Shown here one piece after another: positions 17,266 through 24,812 of a stretch of 64,000 nucleotides of DNA; the first letter of the stretch is position 1, and the number at the start of each line of letters is the position of its first letter. The notes below the pieces were generated by a model that worked only from the letters and a program-made list of their open reading frames with translations, was not told where the DNA came from and searched no databases. Made by a program: the position numbers and the translations under genes. This DNA is from FEN-1139 sp038207155 (GTDB lineage Bacteria; Myxococcota_A; Polyangia; Polyangiales; Polyangiaceae). Location: contig JBBRAB010000003.1 of the NCBI GenBank assembly GCA_038207155.1, positions 62,001-126,000 of the forward strand, read 5' to 3'.

Positions 17266-18054
17266 CTAGGTAGTACGGGGCGGCAGCTCGCCTGGCCTGT
17301 TGGCGAGGTGTGCGGTCAGCGTCCCCAGCGGTGTGGTCTCGTTTCTGGCGAGGGTGAGCAGTGCCGCTGGTAGTCCGACTTGGGTCAGTTCTGCTGCATT
17401 CGTGCCTGTGGAGCTGTCGGGGATGGCGGGTGCGTTGAGGAGGAGGGTGTCTGGGCTTCGGCCTAGGGTGTTGCAAGCGAGGTAGGTGGAGCGAAGGTCG
17501 TGCAGGACGCCGAGGCGATCCGGAGCAAGGAGGATCCAGTGAGCGGGATCGAGTGCGCGGGCGAGGTCGTAGTTGGTCTGCGACGCGTTGATCGGAGAGA
17601 AGACGCCACCAGCGGTTTCTACGATGAGCCAACCGGTGGCGGTTGAGTCCACCGATGGGGTGGCGAGTCGGCGCCTCTCAGAGGGAGTCGGGGCGATTGA
17701 AGGGCAGCGTAGTGTAGTGCGGTGCTCAATGTCTTCGACCCAGTTGACGAGCTCGCTCACGGTTACCTCGGTGCCAGCCAGCCGCGCGGCTCGATGTGGG
17801 CTGATCGCGGCCGGAAACGCCCTAAAGTGGAGCCGCTCCTGAACTGAGATTGCGGAGGAGGCATCGCGAAGCAGCGCGGCGTCGCAGAACTCTCGGCTTG
17901 GGGCGGCGGGATCGTCGGGGATCCCGGTCTCGAGAGGTTTGACTCCCAATGTCGGTAGCAGGGGGGCTCCTTCCGCCAGAGCGCGTAGGAGCTGGCAGGC
18001 GAAGTAAGTCTTTCCGACGTCCGTGCCAGTGGCGAGGATCACGATGCGTTGCAT
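17266..18054 (-). CDS. bioD: Dethiobiotin synthetase
   Basis: ATP-dependent carboxylation/ring closure of 7,8-diaminononanoate in biotin synthesis. The N-terminal P-loop is ATGTDVGKTYFA (8-19). VKPLETGIPDD marks the substrate-binding Lys/Thr region and VETAGGVFSPIN the switch region. The ATG at 18054 (MQRIVILATGTDVGKT) fits the family; the longer in-frame start runs through the upstream heptamer repeat and is not credible. Length of 262 residues is somewhat above usual, with an extra Ser/Pro/Thr-rich loop near residues 105-135 (CPSIAPTPSERRRLATPSVD). bioF lies upstream on the same strand. Confidence 0.9.
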   Translation of the reverse strand: MQRIVILATGTDVGKTYFACQLLRALAEGAPLLPTLGVKPLETGIPDDPAAPSREFCDAALLRDASSAISVQERLHFRAFPAAISPHRAARLAGTEVTVSELVNWVEDIEHRTTLRCPSIAPTPSERRRLATPSVDSTATGWLIVETAGGVFSPINASQTNYDLARALDPAHWILLAPDRLGVLHDLRSTYLACNTLGRSPDTLLLNAPAIPDSSTGTNAAELTQVGLPAALLTLARNETTPLGTLTAHLANRPGELPPRTT

Positions 18055-18070
18055 AGGAGGTGGGCTCAGG

Positions 18071-18119
18071 GGATGCGGGATGCGGGATGCGCGATGCGCG
18101 ATGCGGGATGCGCGATGCG
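18071..18119. repeat. Seven tandem copies of a heptamer between bioF and bioD
   Basis: Seven head-to-tail units of (G/C)GATGCG fill 18071-18119: GGATGCG x3, CGATGCG x2, GGATGCG, CGATGCG. The array lies in the 68-bp junction between the bioF stop and the bioD start. Such short-unit arrays can change copy number by slippage. Confidence 0.9.
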
Positions 18120-18122
18120 TCA

Positions 18123-20402
18123 CTACTGGAGGCGGCAAGCGCGAATGACCTGGTCGACCAGTCTCTCGAGTTGCTCGTCGCTGAGATCGGCCCTTAGGGT
18201 TAGGCGGAGCCGCGCTGAGTTAGCTGGAACCGTCGGAGGACGAATCGACTGGGCGAGGATACCTTGGGTTTGGAGGTAGTTGGCCGCCGCAAGGGCACGC
18301 TGATTATCGTTGAGCAGAATGGGAACGATGGGACCATGGGATTGTGGGTGAATGGGAAGGTTGGCGGTGGTGAAGGCGCGACGGACCTTCTCAACAGTGG
18401 TGTGAAGGCGCATACGAAGGTCATCAGCGAGTATCACGGCGTGGAGGTGTCGGACGCTGAGCGTGGACACGACCGGAGAGGGAGCGGTCGAGTAGACGAA
18501 GCTCCGAGCGCGAGCCCACAGCCATGCGATGAAGGTCGTATCGGAGGCCACGAACGCGCCATGGGTGCCAAAGGCTTTCCCGAGAGTTCCGATCGTGACG
18601 TCCGGACGCACGGCGACCGCCGCGGCCAGTCCACGACCCTGAGGTCCGTAGATTCCGAGTGCGTGGGCCTCGTCGACGATGAGAGATGCGTCGAAGCGGT
18701 GTGCGAGTGCGGCCAGGGCGAGCAGATCGGGACTATCGCCGTCCATGCTGAAGTAGGACTCGGTCACGATCCATCGGTGTCCCTCGCAGGGTTGGGCCAG
18801 CAGGTGCGCTTCCAGCTGCTCGAGATCTAGGTGGGAATAGACGACGGTGGTTGCGCGGCTGAGTCGGCAGCCGTCAATGAGCGAGGCGTGGTTGAGGGAG
18901 TCCGAGAAGATCACGTCCGCCGGGAGGCCGATTGCGGACATCACCCCGACGTTGGCCGCGTATCCCGAGGAGAACAGCAGCGCTGCGGGCTCCTGCAGCC
19001 ATGCGGCGATGGCTCGCTCAAGTCGAGCGTGGGGCTGCCGACTTCCATGGACCAGGCGAGAGGAGCCGGAGCCCGTCATCAGGAGAGCTGGGTGCCGAAG
19101 GTGTCCAGGCAGGCGTGGCGGCGAGCGATGGGGCGAGTCTAACGGGGGGTGGTGGTGATCGTCTTGGTCCACCAACGCACTTTGATTGGCAGGCACCTTC
19201 GGGGCATCGATTGATGGGGTCGTTCGGGCGAGGCGGCGTGGCGTGAGGGTTTCGCCTGAGACGGTGCCTTCAAGTGATTCGCCGGTTCGGGGCGATGGGA
19301 TGGCAGGGATTGCAGCGCACGGATGGAGCGAGCCCGACGATGTTGCACGTGAAACATCGAGTCGGTCAGGCGCATCCCCCCGGCCCAGCGGACGCCGGGA
19401 GTCCGACGGACTCACAAGGGCTGTGGTCCCCTCCGCCCGCCAGACCACTTGACCTCTGCCCGCCAGGGAGCCGGACTCCGCCACGCGCTGCCCGACGACA
19501 ACCTGCTCAACGCCAAGGGAATGGGTAGAGGCCGTGACGGAGCGGGCCAAAGATGCGGCTTCGTCCTCGATGGGGACTGCATGCGATGGGGACCGCACCA
19601 TCAATGACTCAACGTCACGCGGGCCCACGTCGCGTGCGGGAGCCCCTGCAATCCGCTCGGACGCGCCTGATACCGCCACTACCGAGGCTGCTGCCTCAGC
19701 CCTGTCCAAACCCGGACCGCCGTCGGTGCCGGGGCACTGGTACTGCGGCTCGGTGAAGCACTGCGCCGAAGCACGGCCGTGTGCGGCGAGGTTTAGGGTG
19801 CCCTGTGCCGTCGCAATCTCCAGGCAGTCATCAGTGCCGAACTCCTCGCCCTCGGTCGGCGTTTGAAGCTCGGCGTCAGTCTGAGTCAGTCGCGAGCGCG
19901 CGGTGTCCGCACCAAAGGAGTGACTCGCGCGCGCCCTCCCTGATATCCTCGACCGAGGCGGTCGCGAGCGCGCGGTGTCCGCACCAAAGGAGTGACAGTC
20001 GCTGGCGCTGACTGTCGCATTGGCTCCACCTGTCGCGAGTGCCTGGCACGTGCTGCGCGGCGCTCCGCAGACCGGAGGAACACGGCCTGCGCTTGCGACC
20101 GGTAGCCCAGCACGCACCGAGCTGGACAGCGTTTCACGTGAAACACCTGAGCAGCACAAGAGCACGTACGGCGCTTCACTCCGGAGCTCTCGGTCCAGCA
20201 GCAGTCCGAGAAACTCATAGTCACCCTCGAGCCCATTACCGAAGCCAAGGTAGTCGTTCGAGCAAGCGTCAATGAACGGTTGGCCGCTCTCCGTCGCCAC
20301 TCGAAGTACGGACTCACGGATCTCACCGCGATCCACCGCCCGCCCTAAACCGAGCGACTCCAGGCGATGAAGCTCCGCAACGAGGTGTGGAAAGCGACTC
20401 AT
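18123..20402 (-). CDS. bioF: 8-amino-7-oxononanoate synthase with a ~365-residue in-frame insertion
   Basis: A PLP-dependent alpha-oxoamine synthase (pimeloyl-ACP/CoA plus L-alanine to 8-amino-7-oxononanoate). The N-terminus (1-56, MSRFPHLVAELHRLESL...FIDACSNDYLGFG) and residues about 440-759 (TGSGSSRLVHGSRQPHARLE, LFSSGYAANVGV, DSLNHASLIDG, ESYFSMDGD, IVDEAHALG, TIGTLGKAFGTHGAF with the PLP Lys, IRPPTVP) are normal. In E. coli BioF about 20 residues separate SNDYLG from the Gly-rich loop; here about 388 do. The extra part is low-complexity, carries a repeated HSFGADTARSR, and its DNA holds two parS-like sites. Removing it leaves about 394 residues, the normal length. The insert may be tolerated, removed or have inactivated the enzyme. 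Confidence 0.85.
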   Translation of the reverse strand: MSRFPHLVAELHRLESLGLGRAVDRGEIRESVLRVATESGQPFIDACSNDYLGFGNGLEGDYEFLGLLLDRELRSEAPYVLLCCSGVSRETLSSSVRAGLPVASAGRVPPVCGAPRSTCQALATGGANATVSASDCHSFGADTARSRPPRSRISGRARASHSFGADTARSRLTQTDAELQTPTEGEEFGTDDCLEIATAQGTLNLAAHGRASAQCFTEPQYQCPGTDGGPGLDRAEAAASVVAVSGASERIAGAPARDVGPRDVESLMVRSPSHAVPIEDEAASLARSVTASTHSLGVEQVVVGQRVAESGSLAGRGQVVWRAEGTTALVSPSDSRRPLGRGDAPDRLDVSRATSSGSLHPCAAIPAIPSPRTGESLEGTVSGETLTPRRLARTTPSIDAPKVPANQSALVDQDDHHHPPLDSPHRSPPRLPGHLRHPALLMTGSGSSRLVHGSRQPHARLERAIAAWLQEPAALLFSSGYAANVGVMSAIGLPADVIFSDSLNHASLIDGCRLSRATTVVYSHLDLEQLEAHLLAQPCEGHRWIVTESYFSMDGDSPDLLALAALAHRFDASLIVDEAHALGIYGPQGRGLAAAVAVRPDVTIGTLGKAFGTHGAFVASDTTFIAWLWARARSFVYSTAPSPVVSTLSVRHLHAVILADDLRMRLHTTVEKVRRAFTTANLPIHPQSHGPIVPILLNDNQRALAAANYLQTQGILAQSIRPPTVPANSARLRLTLRADLSDEQLERLVDQVIRACRLQ
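19341..19356. other. parS-like ParB-binding site (site 1)
   Basis: TGTTGCACGTGAAACA differs at one position from the widely conserved chromosomal parS palindrome TGTTTCACGTGAAACA known from Bacillus and many other bacteria. It lies inside the bioF insert, about 790 bp from a second site. Confidence 0.65.
19889..19995. repeat. Pair of 35-bp direct repeats inside the bioF insert
   Basis: Identical 35-bp copies lie at 19889-19923 and 19961-19995 (72-bp period). Each begins GTCGCGAGCGCGCGG and ends CACCAAAGGAGTGA. In the bioF frame they encode the repeated HSFGADTARSR. I did not see further copies in this window. Confidence 0.85.
20130..20145. other. parS-like ParB-binding site (site 2)
   Basis: CGTTTCACGTGAAACA contains the complete 14-bp core GTTTCACGTGAAAC (20131-20144) and differs from the 16-bp parS consensus only at the outermost base. 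In the bioF frame it encodes Val-Ser-Arg-Glu-Thr at residues 87-91, at the start of the insert. Confidence 0.75.
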
Positions 20403-20917
20403 GGTGTCGAGCGTCCCACAACCGGCTCGACCTGGCATACATCGCGTGATTCGCGACTCGGCGCCAGCACCGACCCGCCGAACACCAGCCAGCTGAGACT
20501 TGAACCGCAGCTCTCGCCAGCACCTCCCACGACCGCTCCCCGTCATACCAGCCAACGCAGCCAAACCACCAGACACCGCGCTCCGGAATCGCGAATGCGT
20601 CGTGGACGCATCCCACCCCAAAATGCCTACCAAGAGTGAACCACTGCAGCGACGAGAGCGCCGCCAAAAGAGGCTCAGTCCAAGCGGCTCGCAGACGTCC
20701 GCGTCGTGATCAACCGTCAGAGCGCTGGAATGAGTGGGGCCGGCCACACCCCGCGGCACTGCGGGCGCTCAATGACAGTGCCCTTCCAGCCGCCCCTCCC
20801 ACCGCGACCTCGAGGACCTTATTCAGAGCACAATCCGGCCGGCATCGAACCTGCTCAACCCTACTTGGATGCGAGGCGCAGCCCACGGACATGCTCAAGG
20901 CCCTCTACGTGACTGGG

Positions 20918-21100
20918 CTCGGCGGAGCCGGAACCAGTCACGAACAGTCGACGTCCTTGGCGGGCGCCGACGCGCTGACAAGGCGGTTCTTCCGCGCTTC
21001 GAGGCGGCACCCAAGCCCTGGATCATTCGGTAAGGCGGCTCGGCGGAGCCCGGAGGCAGCCACGAACGGGCGCCGTCGCTGGCGGGCGCCGACGCGCTGA
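20918..21100. repeat. Imperfect ~61-bp direct repeat
   Basis: 20918-20978 and 21039-21100 both begin CTCGGCGGAGCC, contain CACGAAC in the middle and end GGCGGGCGCCGACGCGCTGA, with several differences between. The copies are about 121 bp apart in noncoding sequence upstream of zapA. Confidence 0.7.
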
Positions 21101-21254
21101 AAGCGAAGTTTTGAGCCAAAAACAGGGCACCAGCCGTCGTCTCATGGAGGCCGCCGTGCAACTCGCCCCAGGACTCCGACCCCATGAGCTGCAGCGGTCA
21201 CTACCACCACCCGAAACAACGTGGACAATTCCTGACCATTAGTCAGATACAGTA

Positions 21255-21296
21255 CGCGACCGCGACCGCGACCGCGACCGCGACCGCGACCGCGAC
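21255..21296. repeat. Seven tandem copies of the hexamer CGCGAC
   Basis: A perfect (CGCGAC)7 microsatellite about 250 bp upstream of zapA. A 6-bp unit is prone to slippage. It is outside any gene I can support. Confidence 0.95.
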
Positions 21297-21549
21297 GCCA
21301 CTGTCCGATCGCAACCAGCGTGCTCGCGCCATTGCCTGCGGTCGACCGCAACTCACTTCCGCGACCACCGCCAGCCCGACGGCAATGTCTCAGCGCTCAG
21401 CGCCGCTCGGCCCGATGTAGCCTCGGAGCAAAACCACCCCTCAGACAGAGGCGGGGAGCCGATGAAAAGCGACCGCTGAACGCACCGGCACTGCCCACAA
21501 ATCCAGTTCGGGATTTCCATTCACCCCTCGCGGTGATACGGTCGGCCCG

Positions 21550-21885
21550 ATGAGTCGTGCCGCAGTCGAGCTGCGCGTTGGTGGCCAAAACTACCGCGTG
21601 GTAGCCTCAGCCGAGGAGTCGGAGCTCCGCCGGCTGGCGGGAGCAGTGGACGCACGGCTCGAGCAAATCCTCGGTCCCAAGAAGTCAGGCTCGCCGCAAG
21701 CCCTACTTCTCGTCGCGCTGGCCCTGGCGCATGACCTCGAAGAAGAGCGCGCCAAGCGTCGCCTGACCGAGCGTCGCGCGCGCGAGTCGCTGCAGGCCCT
21801 GCTGGCTCGGATTGATGCCGCACTCGAGGCGACCGAGCCCGGCGAATCTGGTCTCACCCCAGAGCCTCCGCACGCGGACCTCTAG
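21550..21885 (+). CDS. zapA: Cell division protein ZapA
   Basis: A 111-residue Z-ring-associated protein that bundles FtsZ filaments. Residues 5-45 form the ZapA beta/alpha head (VELRVGGQNYRVVASAEESELRRLAGAVDARL). The rest is a long charged coiled-coil helix (ALALAHDLEEERAKRRLTERRARESLQALLARIDAALE) typical of the dimerising stalk. Length is normal. It stands alone in noncoding, repeat-rich surroundings. In many bacteria the 6S RNA gene follows zapA; I could not confirm one here. Confidence 0.85.
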   Translation: MSRAAVELRVGGQNYRVVASAEESELRRLAGAVDARLEQILGPKKSGSPQALLLVALALAHDLEEERAKRRLTERRARESLQALLARIDAALEATEPGESGLTPEPPHADL

Positions 21886-22043
21886 TCGAGGTGACGGCCC
21901 AGTCGCGCAGGTGGCTGTCGGCGCGGTACATTCACAGCATCGGCGCGAGGTAGTCGAGACAAGCCATTGCCCGACGAGCCGTCGCAGGCGTGAGCTCAAC
22001 GTCACGGCCTTGAATGATCCCGCTTCGAGCCCCTCGCTTCCAC

Positions 22044-22165
22044 GCCGCGAGCAAACCCCATCCTGAGCGGTTCATTATCCCGTGGCCGCGAGCAAACCCC
22101 ATCCTGAGCGGTTCATTGTGTCGTGGCCGCGCGTACCCCGAGCCGGAGGTTCAACGATGCGTGGC
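22044..22165. repeat. ~41-bp tandem repeat, two strong copies and one degenerate
   Basis: GCCGCGAGCAAACCCCATCC and the following GAGCGGTTCATT occur at 22044-22076 and 22085-22117 (33 bp identical, 41-bp period), joined by CGTGGCCGCG-type spacers. A third, diverged copy (GTACCCCGAGCCGGAGGTTC, then GTGGCCGCG) runs to about 22165. Confidence 0.8.
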
Positions 22166-22276
22166 CGCGATGCGCTGTTGGATGCAGGTATCACCAGGTG
22201 GTCGCGATGTATTCGCGAGCGCTGGGCCCAGTAAATCTGAACTCTGTCACGCTCTCGCTGGCGACACCTAGACAAG

Positions 22277-22306
22277 CGAAAAGCCCTCCACCGAAGTGAA
22301 GGGCTT
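22277..22306 (-). terminator. UUCG-loop intrinsic terminator of the lipoprotein gene
   Basis: On the minus strand AAGCCCTTCAC-TTCG-GTGGAGGGCTT forms an 11-bp stem with one G-U wobble, closed by a cUUCGg tetraloop and followed by TTTTCG. It lies 41 bp after the stop codon at 22347. Confidence 0.8.
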
Positions 22307-22346
22307 GGGAGGCCCGCTCAATCAGCGAGGCAACGCGATGGCGCGA

Positions 22347-23084
22347 TCACTTGGGTGCCGTCCGACAGCGGGGATTCGTCCCCGCGCATAGCGTGCACGG
22401 CACGCTCACATCTTGACCCATCAGACAACCCTTCAATTCGGCAGTGCCAGTGGTGGATGCGATGCATGCACGCGTGGCCGGATCGAGGGATTCCGAGGGA
22501 AAATCAATCAAACAACCGCGACAGATCTCAATCATGAACGGGTAGACGTTCGACGAAACCGCCGTGCCACCCAGAGTCTCGCCAAACACCTTCACTTTGG
22601 CGATGACGTAGTCACCCGCGCTGCCGCGCACGGTGCCCGAGTCCGCAATCAACTTGACCGCTACGACACCCCAACCGGCGTTTTCGCCAGCGCCAGGCGG
22701 CGCGAAGCCCGATCCGGGTGACGTGAAGCTCGCAAGCTCACTCCCGTCGCGTCCCTCAAGCGTGACCTCTGCGCCTTGCAGCACGACATTGGAGGTTTCC
22801 GTGCGCGAGCGCGTCTTGGCGCCACGAATGGCGAGCTGATTGCCGACCAACAGGACCGCCGTGTACCCGTTGTCAGGGAGACCTTGCTCCGAGAAGCTGA
22901 CATCGAGCTTCCCACGAAACAGCAGTTTCGAGCCCTCTTCTGGAACAGCCGCGCAGTCCGGCGGGGTGACCATCGTCACTCCCTTGATGAAGATCATCGA
23001 CTCATTCTCGGCGCAGCCTTGAAATGACGCGATAAGCGTGAGGAGACCGGCTGCAGCAAGGATTTTGGCGGGACGACTGGACAT
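22347..23084 (-). CDS. Predicted lipoprotein, Cys-containing, unknown function
   Basis: The ATG at 23084 is preceded by a good ribosome-binding site (GAGGAG) and gives 245 residues. A signal peptide (AKILAAAGLLTLIASFQGC) ends in a lipobox-like FQGC at about residue 24. The mature domain looks beta-rich (SKLLFRGKLDVSFSEQGLPD, YTAVLLVGNQLAI, NVVLQGAEVTLEG). The C-terminal 60 residues hold several Cys (ICRGCLIDF, CIASTTG, CTLCAGTNPRC), suggesting disulfides outside the cytoplasm. No family recognised. It is monocistronic: 186 bp separate it from aroB and a strong terminator follows. Confidence 0.75.
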   Translation of the reverse strand: MSSRPAKILAAAGLLTLIASFQGCAENESMIFIKGVTMVTPPDCAAVPEEGSKLLFRGKLDVSFSEQGLPDNGYTAVLLVGNQLAIRGAKTRSRTETSNVVLQGAEVTLEGRDGSELASFTSPGSGFAPPGAGENAGWGVVAVKLIADSGTVRGSAGDYVIAKVKVFGETLGGTAVSSNVYPFMIEICRGCLIDFPSESLDPATRACIASTTGTAELKGCLMGQDVSVPCTLCAGTNPRCRTAPK

Positions 23085-23270
23085 CAGGTGGCTCTCCTCG
23101 GCTGCGCCTTGGCGACGCGCCCTCGGAAGTCTACCCGGCTCCTGTGTGCGCCGCCAAGTTCGCGATCGCAACGTGGGAAAACACCTAGCCCTCTCCCCGC
23201 GTGCTGGAGAACCATTCCCCCAGGGCTAGCGCGGAAAGGCCTGACTTCCCAAGACTCGGCTAATTGGCCG

Positions 23271-24731
23271 TTAAGCCAGTGTCGGAACCCAGTCCCGCAG
23301 GTCCTCAAGCACCACCATTTCCGTACCGACCGCGCCGAGCCCTTTGGCGAATACAAATCGGATCAGGCTACCCGCGCGCTTCTTGTCGTGCCCCAAATAC
23401 CTCGCGCAGCCATGCAAGGCTTCCGGCTCGACCGCGCAAGGCAGTCCCAGCTCTTCGAGCAGCCGAAGCGTGCGCTTGACGAGCGTCGACGGTGTGTGAC
23501 CTAGCCGCTCCCCCAGCTTGAGTGCTGCGACCATGCCAAGGCAAACGGCTTCGCCGTGCGTCCAGCGAGTAAACTCACCGAAGGTCTCGAGCGCGTGGCC
23601 CACGGTGTGGCCCAGATTCAGCACCGCTCGGAGCCCGGTTTCGCGCTCATCGAGGCCGACGATTCGAGCTTTGACGCGCACGCAGCGACGCACGATTTCC
23701 ACGAGCAGCTCGGGGTCGCGTCGCCGAATTGCCGCGGATTCCCGCTCCAGCAACTCAAACAACTCGGCGTCGCCGATTAGCGCCGTCTTGAGCACCTCAC
23801 CGTAGGCGCTGAGGTAATTGCGATCAGATTCTGTCGCGAGAAAATCGACGTCACAGATCACCCCGCGTGGTTGCCAGAAAGCCCCGACCGAGTTCTTGGC
23901 CACGCGATAATCAACCGCGGTCTTGCCTCCAACGGAGGCGTCGACCATGGCCAGTAGCGTGGTGGGGACGCCGACCCAGCTGAGCCCTCGCATCCAGGTC
24001 GCGGCTACGAGTCCTCCGATGTCGGTCACCACTCCGCCACCAACTGCGAGCAAGCGACCGCTGCGGTCGACTCCCTGCTCCAACGCCTGGTCGTAGACAA
24101 ACTGCAGCGTCCCGAGGTGCTTGTGCTCCTCACCCGGCGGGAGGACCACCTGAACCACCCGGGCACCAACGGTCGCAATCGCCGAGTGAAGCCGCTGACC
24201 GTGCAGGCGATGGACGTTTTCGTCCGTCAGGCTCAGCAGCGCGGGGGTTGCCCCCACCGTGGCCGGAAGCCGCGATTCTAGCACCCCGCGCCCAACGTCC
24301 ACCGTGTACGAGAGCTCACCCGCCGCCACTCCGATCGGATCGCGCTTCCAGAGGGCGAGCAATTGCTCGGTGCAGGTGCCCAAATCCGACAGCAGCTTTG
24401 GCGCGAGGCAGACATGGGCCTCGGTGAAGACCGCAGAGAGACTCATCCACAGCTCCGTGTTCGGGTCAGCTGAGTGGCCAGGAATCGCGCCGAGCCCGAA
24501 CGACGCCACCACAGCGCGGTCGATCGCGGCCACCCGACGCTCGCGATTGACCATGACCTCCGGGGCTACGACCAGAACTGGTGCGTCAGTGCTTCCACTC
24601 ACCAGCTGCACTTCTAGCTGTGCGGGGGAGGCGACGACGCGATAGGGGCGTCCACTGGCTTTGGCGAGCTGAAGACCAAGCTCGGTCAGGTCCAACCAGG
24701 GGGCGGCAAACAGAATCAACGGTCGGTTCAT
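23271..24731 (-). CDS. aroB: 3-dehydroquinate synthase with a degenerate shikimate-kinase-like N-terminal domain
   Basis: Converts DAHP to 3-dehydroquinate (NAD and Zn/Co dependent). Residues about 130-486 are a complete AroB: DPIGVAAGELSYTVDVGRGV, AVGGGVVTDIGG, WVGVPTTLLAMVDASVGGKTAVD, and metal ligands in AYGEVLKTALIGD (Glu), NLGHTVGHALE (His) and WTHGEAV (His). Residues 1-128 are extra. PLILFAAPWLDLTELGLQLA-KASGRPYRVV and the later TEAHVCLAPKLLSD resemble the frame of shikimate kinase, but the P-loop GxxGxGKS/T is absent. AroK-AroB fusions are known; here the kinase half looks dead. The ATG at 24731 is used; the upstream in-frame extension crosses the divergent promoter. Confidence 0.9.
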   Translation of the reverse strand: MNRPLILFAAPWLDLTELGLQLAKASGRPYRVVASPAQLEVQLVSGSTDAPVLVVAPEVMVNRERRVAAIDRAVVASFGLGAIPGHSADPNTELWMSLSAVFTEAHVCLAPKLLSDLGTCTEQLLALWKRDPIGVAAGELSYTVDVGRGVLESRLPATVGATPALLSLTDENVHRLHGQRLHSAIATVGARVVQVVLPPGEEHKHLGTLQFVYDQALEQGVDRSGRLLAVGGGVVTDIGGLVAATWMRGLSWVGVPTTLLAMVDASVGGKTAVDYRVAKNSVGAFWQPRGVICDVDFLATESDRNYLSAYGEVLKTALIGDAELFELLERESAAIRRRDPELLVEIVRRCVRVKARIVGLDERETGLRAVLNLGHTVGHALETFGEFTRWTHGEAVCLGMVAALKLGERLGHTPSTLVKRTLRLLEELGLPCAVEPEALHGCARYLGHDKKRAGSLIRFVFAKGLGAVGTEMVVLEDLRDWVPTLA

Positions 24732-24812
24732 GTGGGCAATCCTCGGGACGGACGGGAGCCTAGCGCCTTCTGTTTTTCCCGCCCGCCCCTCTCGTTCGGG
24801 TACCCTATCTCT

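Larger units (their letters stand above)
20403..21549. other. 1.15-kb intergenic region between bioF and zapA, repeat-rich, no convincing gene
   Basis: Six-frame reading gives only short frames without recognisable motifs or clean codon bias. The bioF frame stays open upstream to 20759, but that extension does not resemble the family. The region must hold the divergent bioF and zapA promoters. It contains an imperfect 61-bp duplication and a hexamer array, listed separately. Nothing else is identified. Confidence 0.6.
21886..22346. other. 461-bp intergenic region after zapA
   Basis: No credible gene. It holds about three copies of a ~41-bp repeat (22044-22165) and, at its right end, the terminator of the lipoprotein gene that converges from the right. 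The first 130 bp after zapA could fold, and is the place where a 6S RNA might be expected, but I see no diagnostic sequence. Confidence 0.5.

Noticed and set aside
19100..20235. bioF insert as an intein or insertion sequence
   Set aside because: No intein block motifs (N-terminal Cys/Ser splice block, C-terminal His-Asn) and no transposase, recombinase or terminal inverted repeats are visible.
20403..20759. N-terminal extension of the bioF frame
   Set aside because: The open frame continues upstream of the ATG at 20402, but the added 119 residues do not resemble the family and the ATG gives the standard N-terminus.
21886..22020. 6S RNA (ssrS) gene downstream of zapA
   Set aside because: The position is typical, but I could not recognise the conserved central bubble or closing stem; a covariance-model search would decide.
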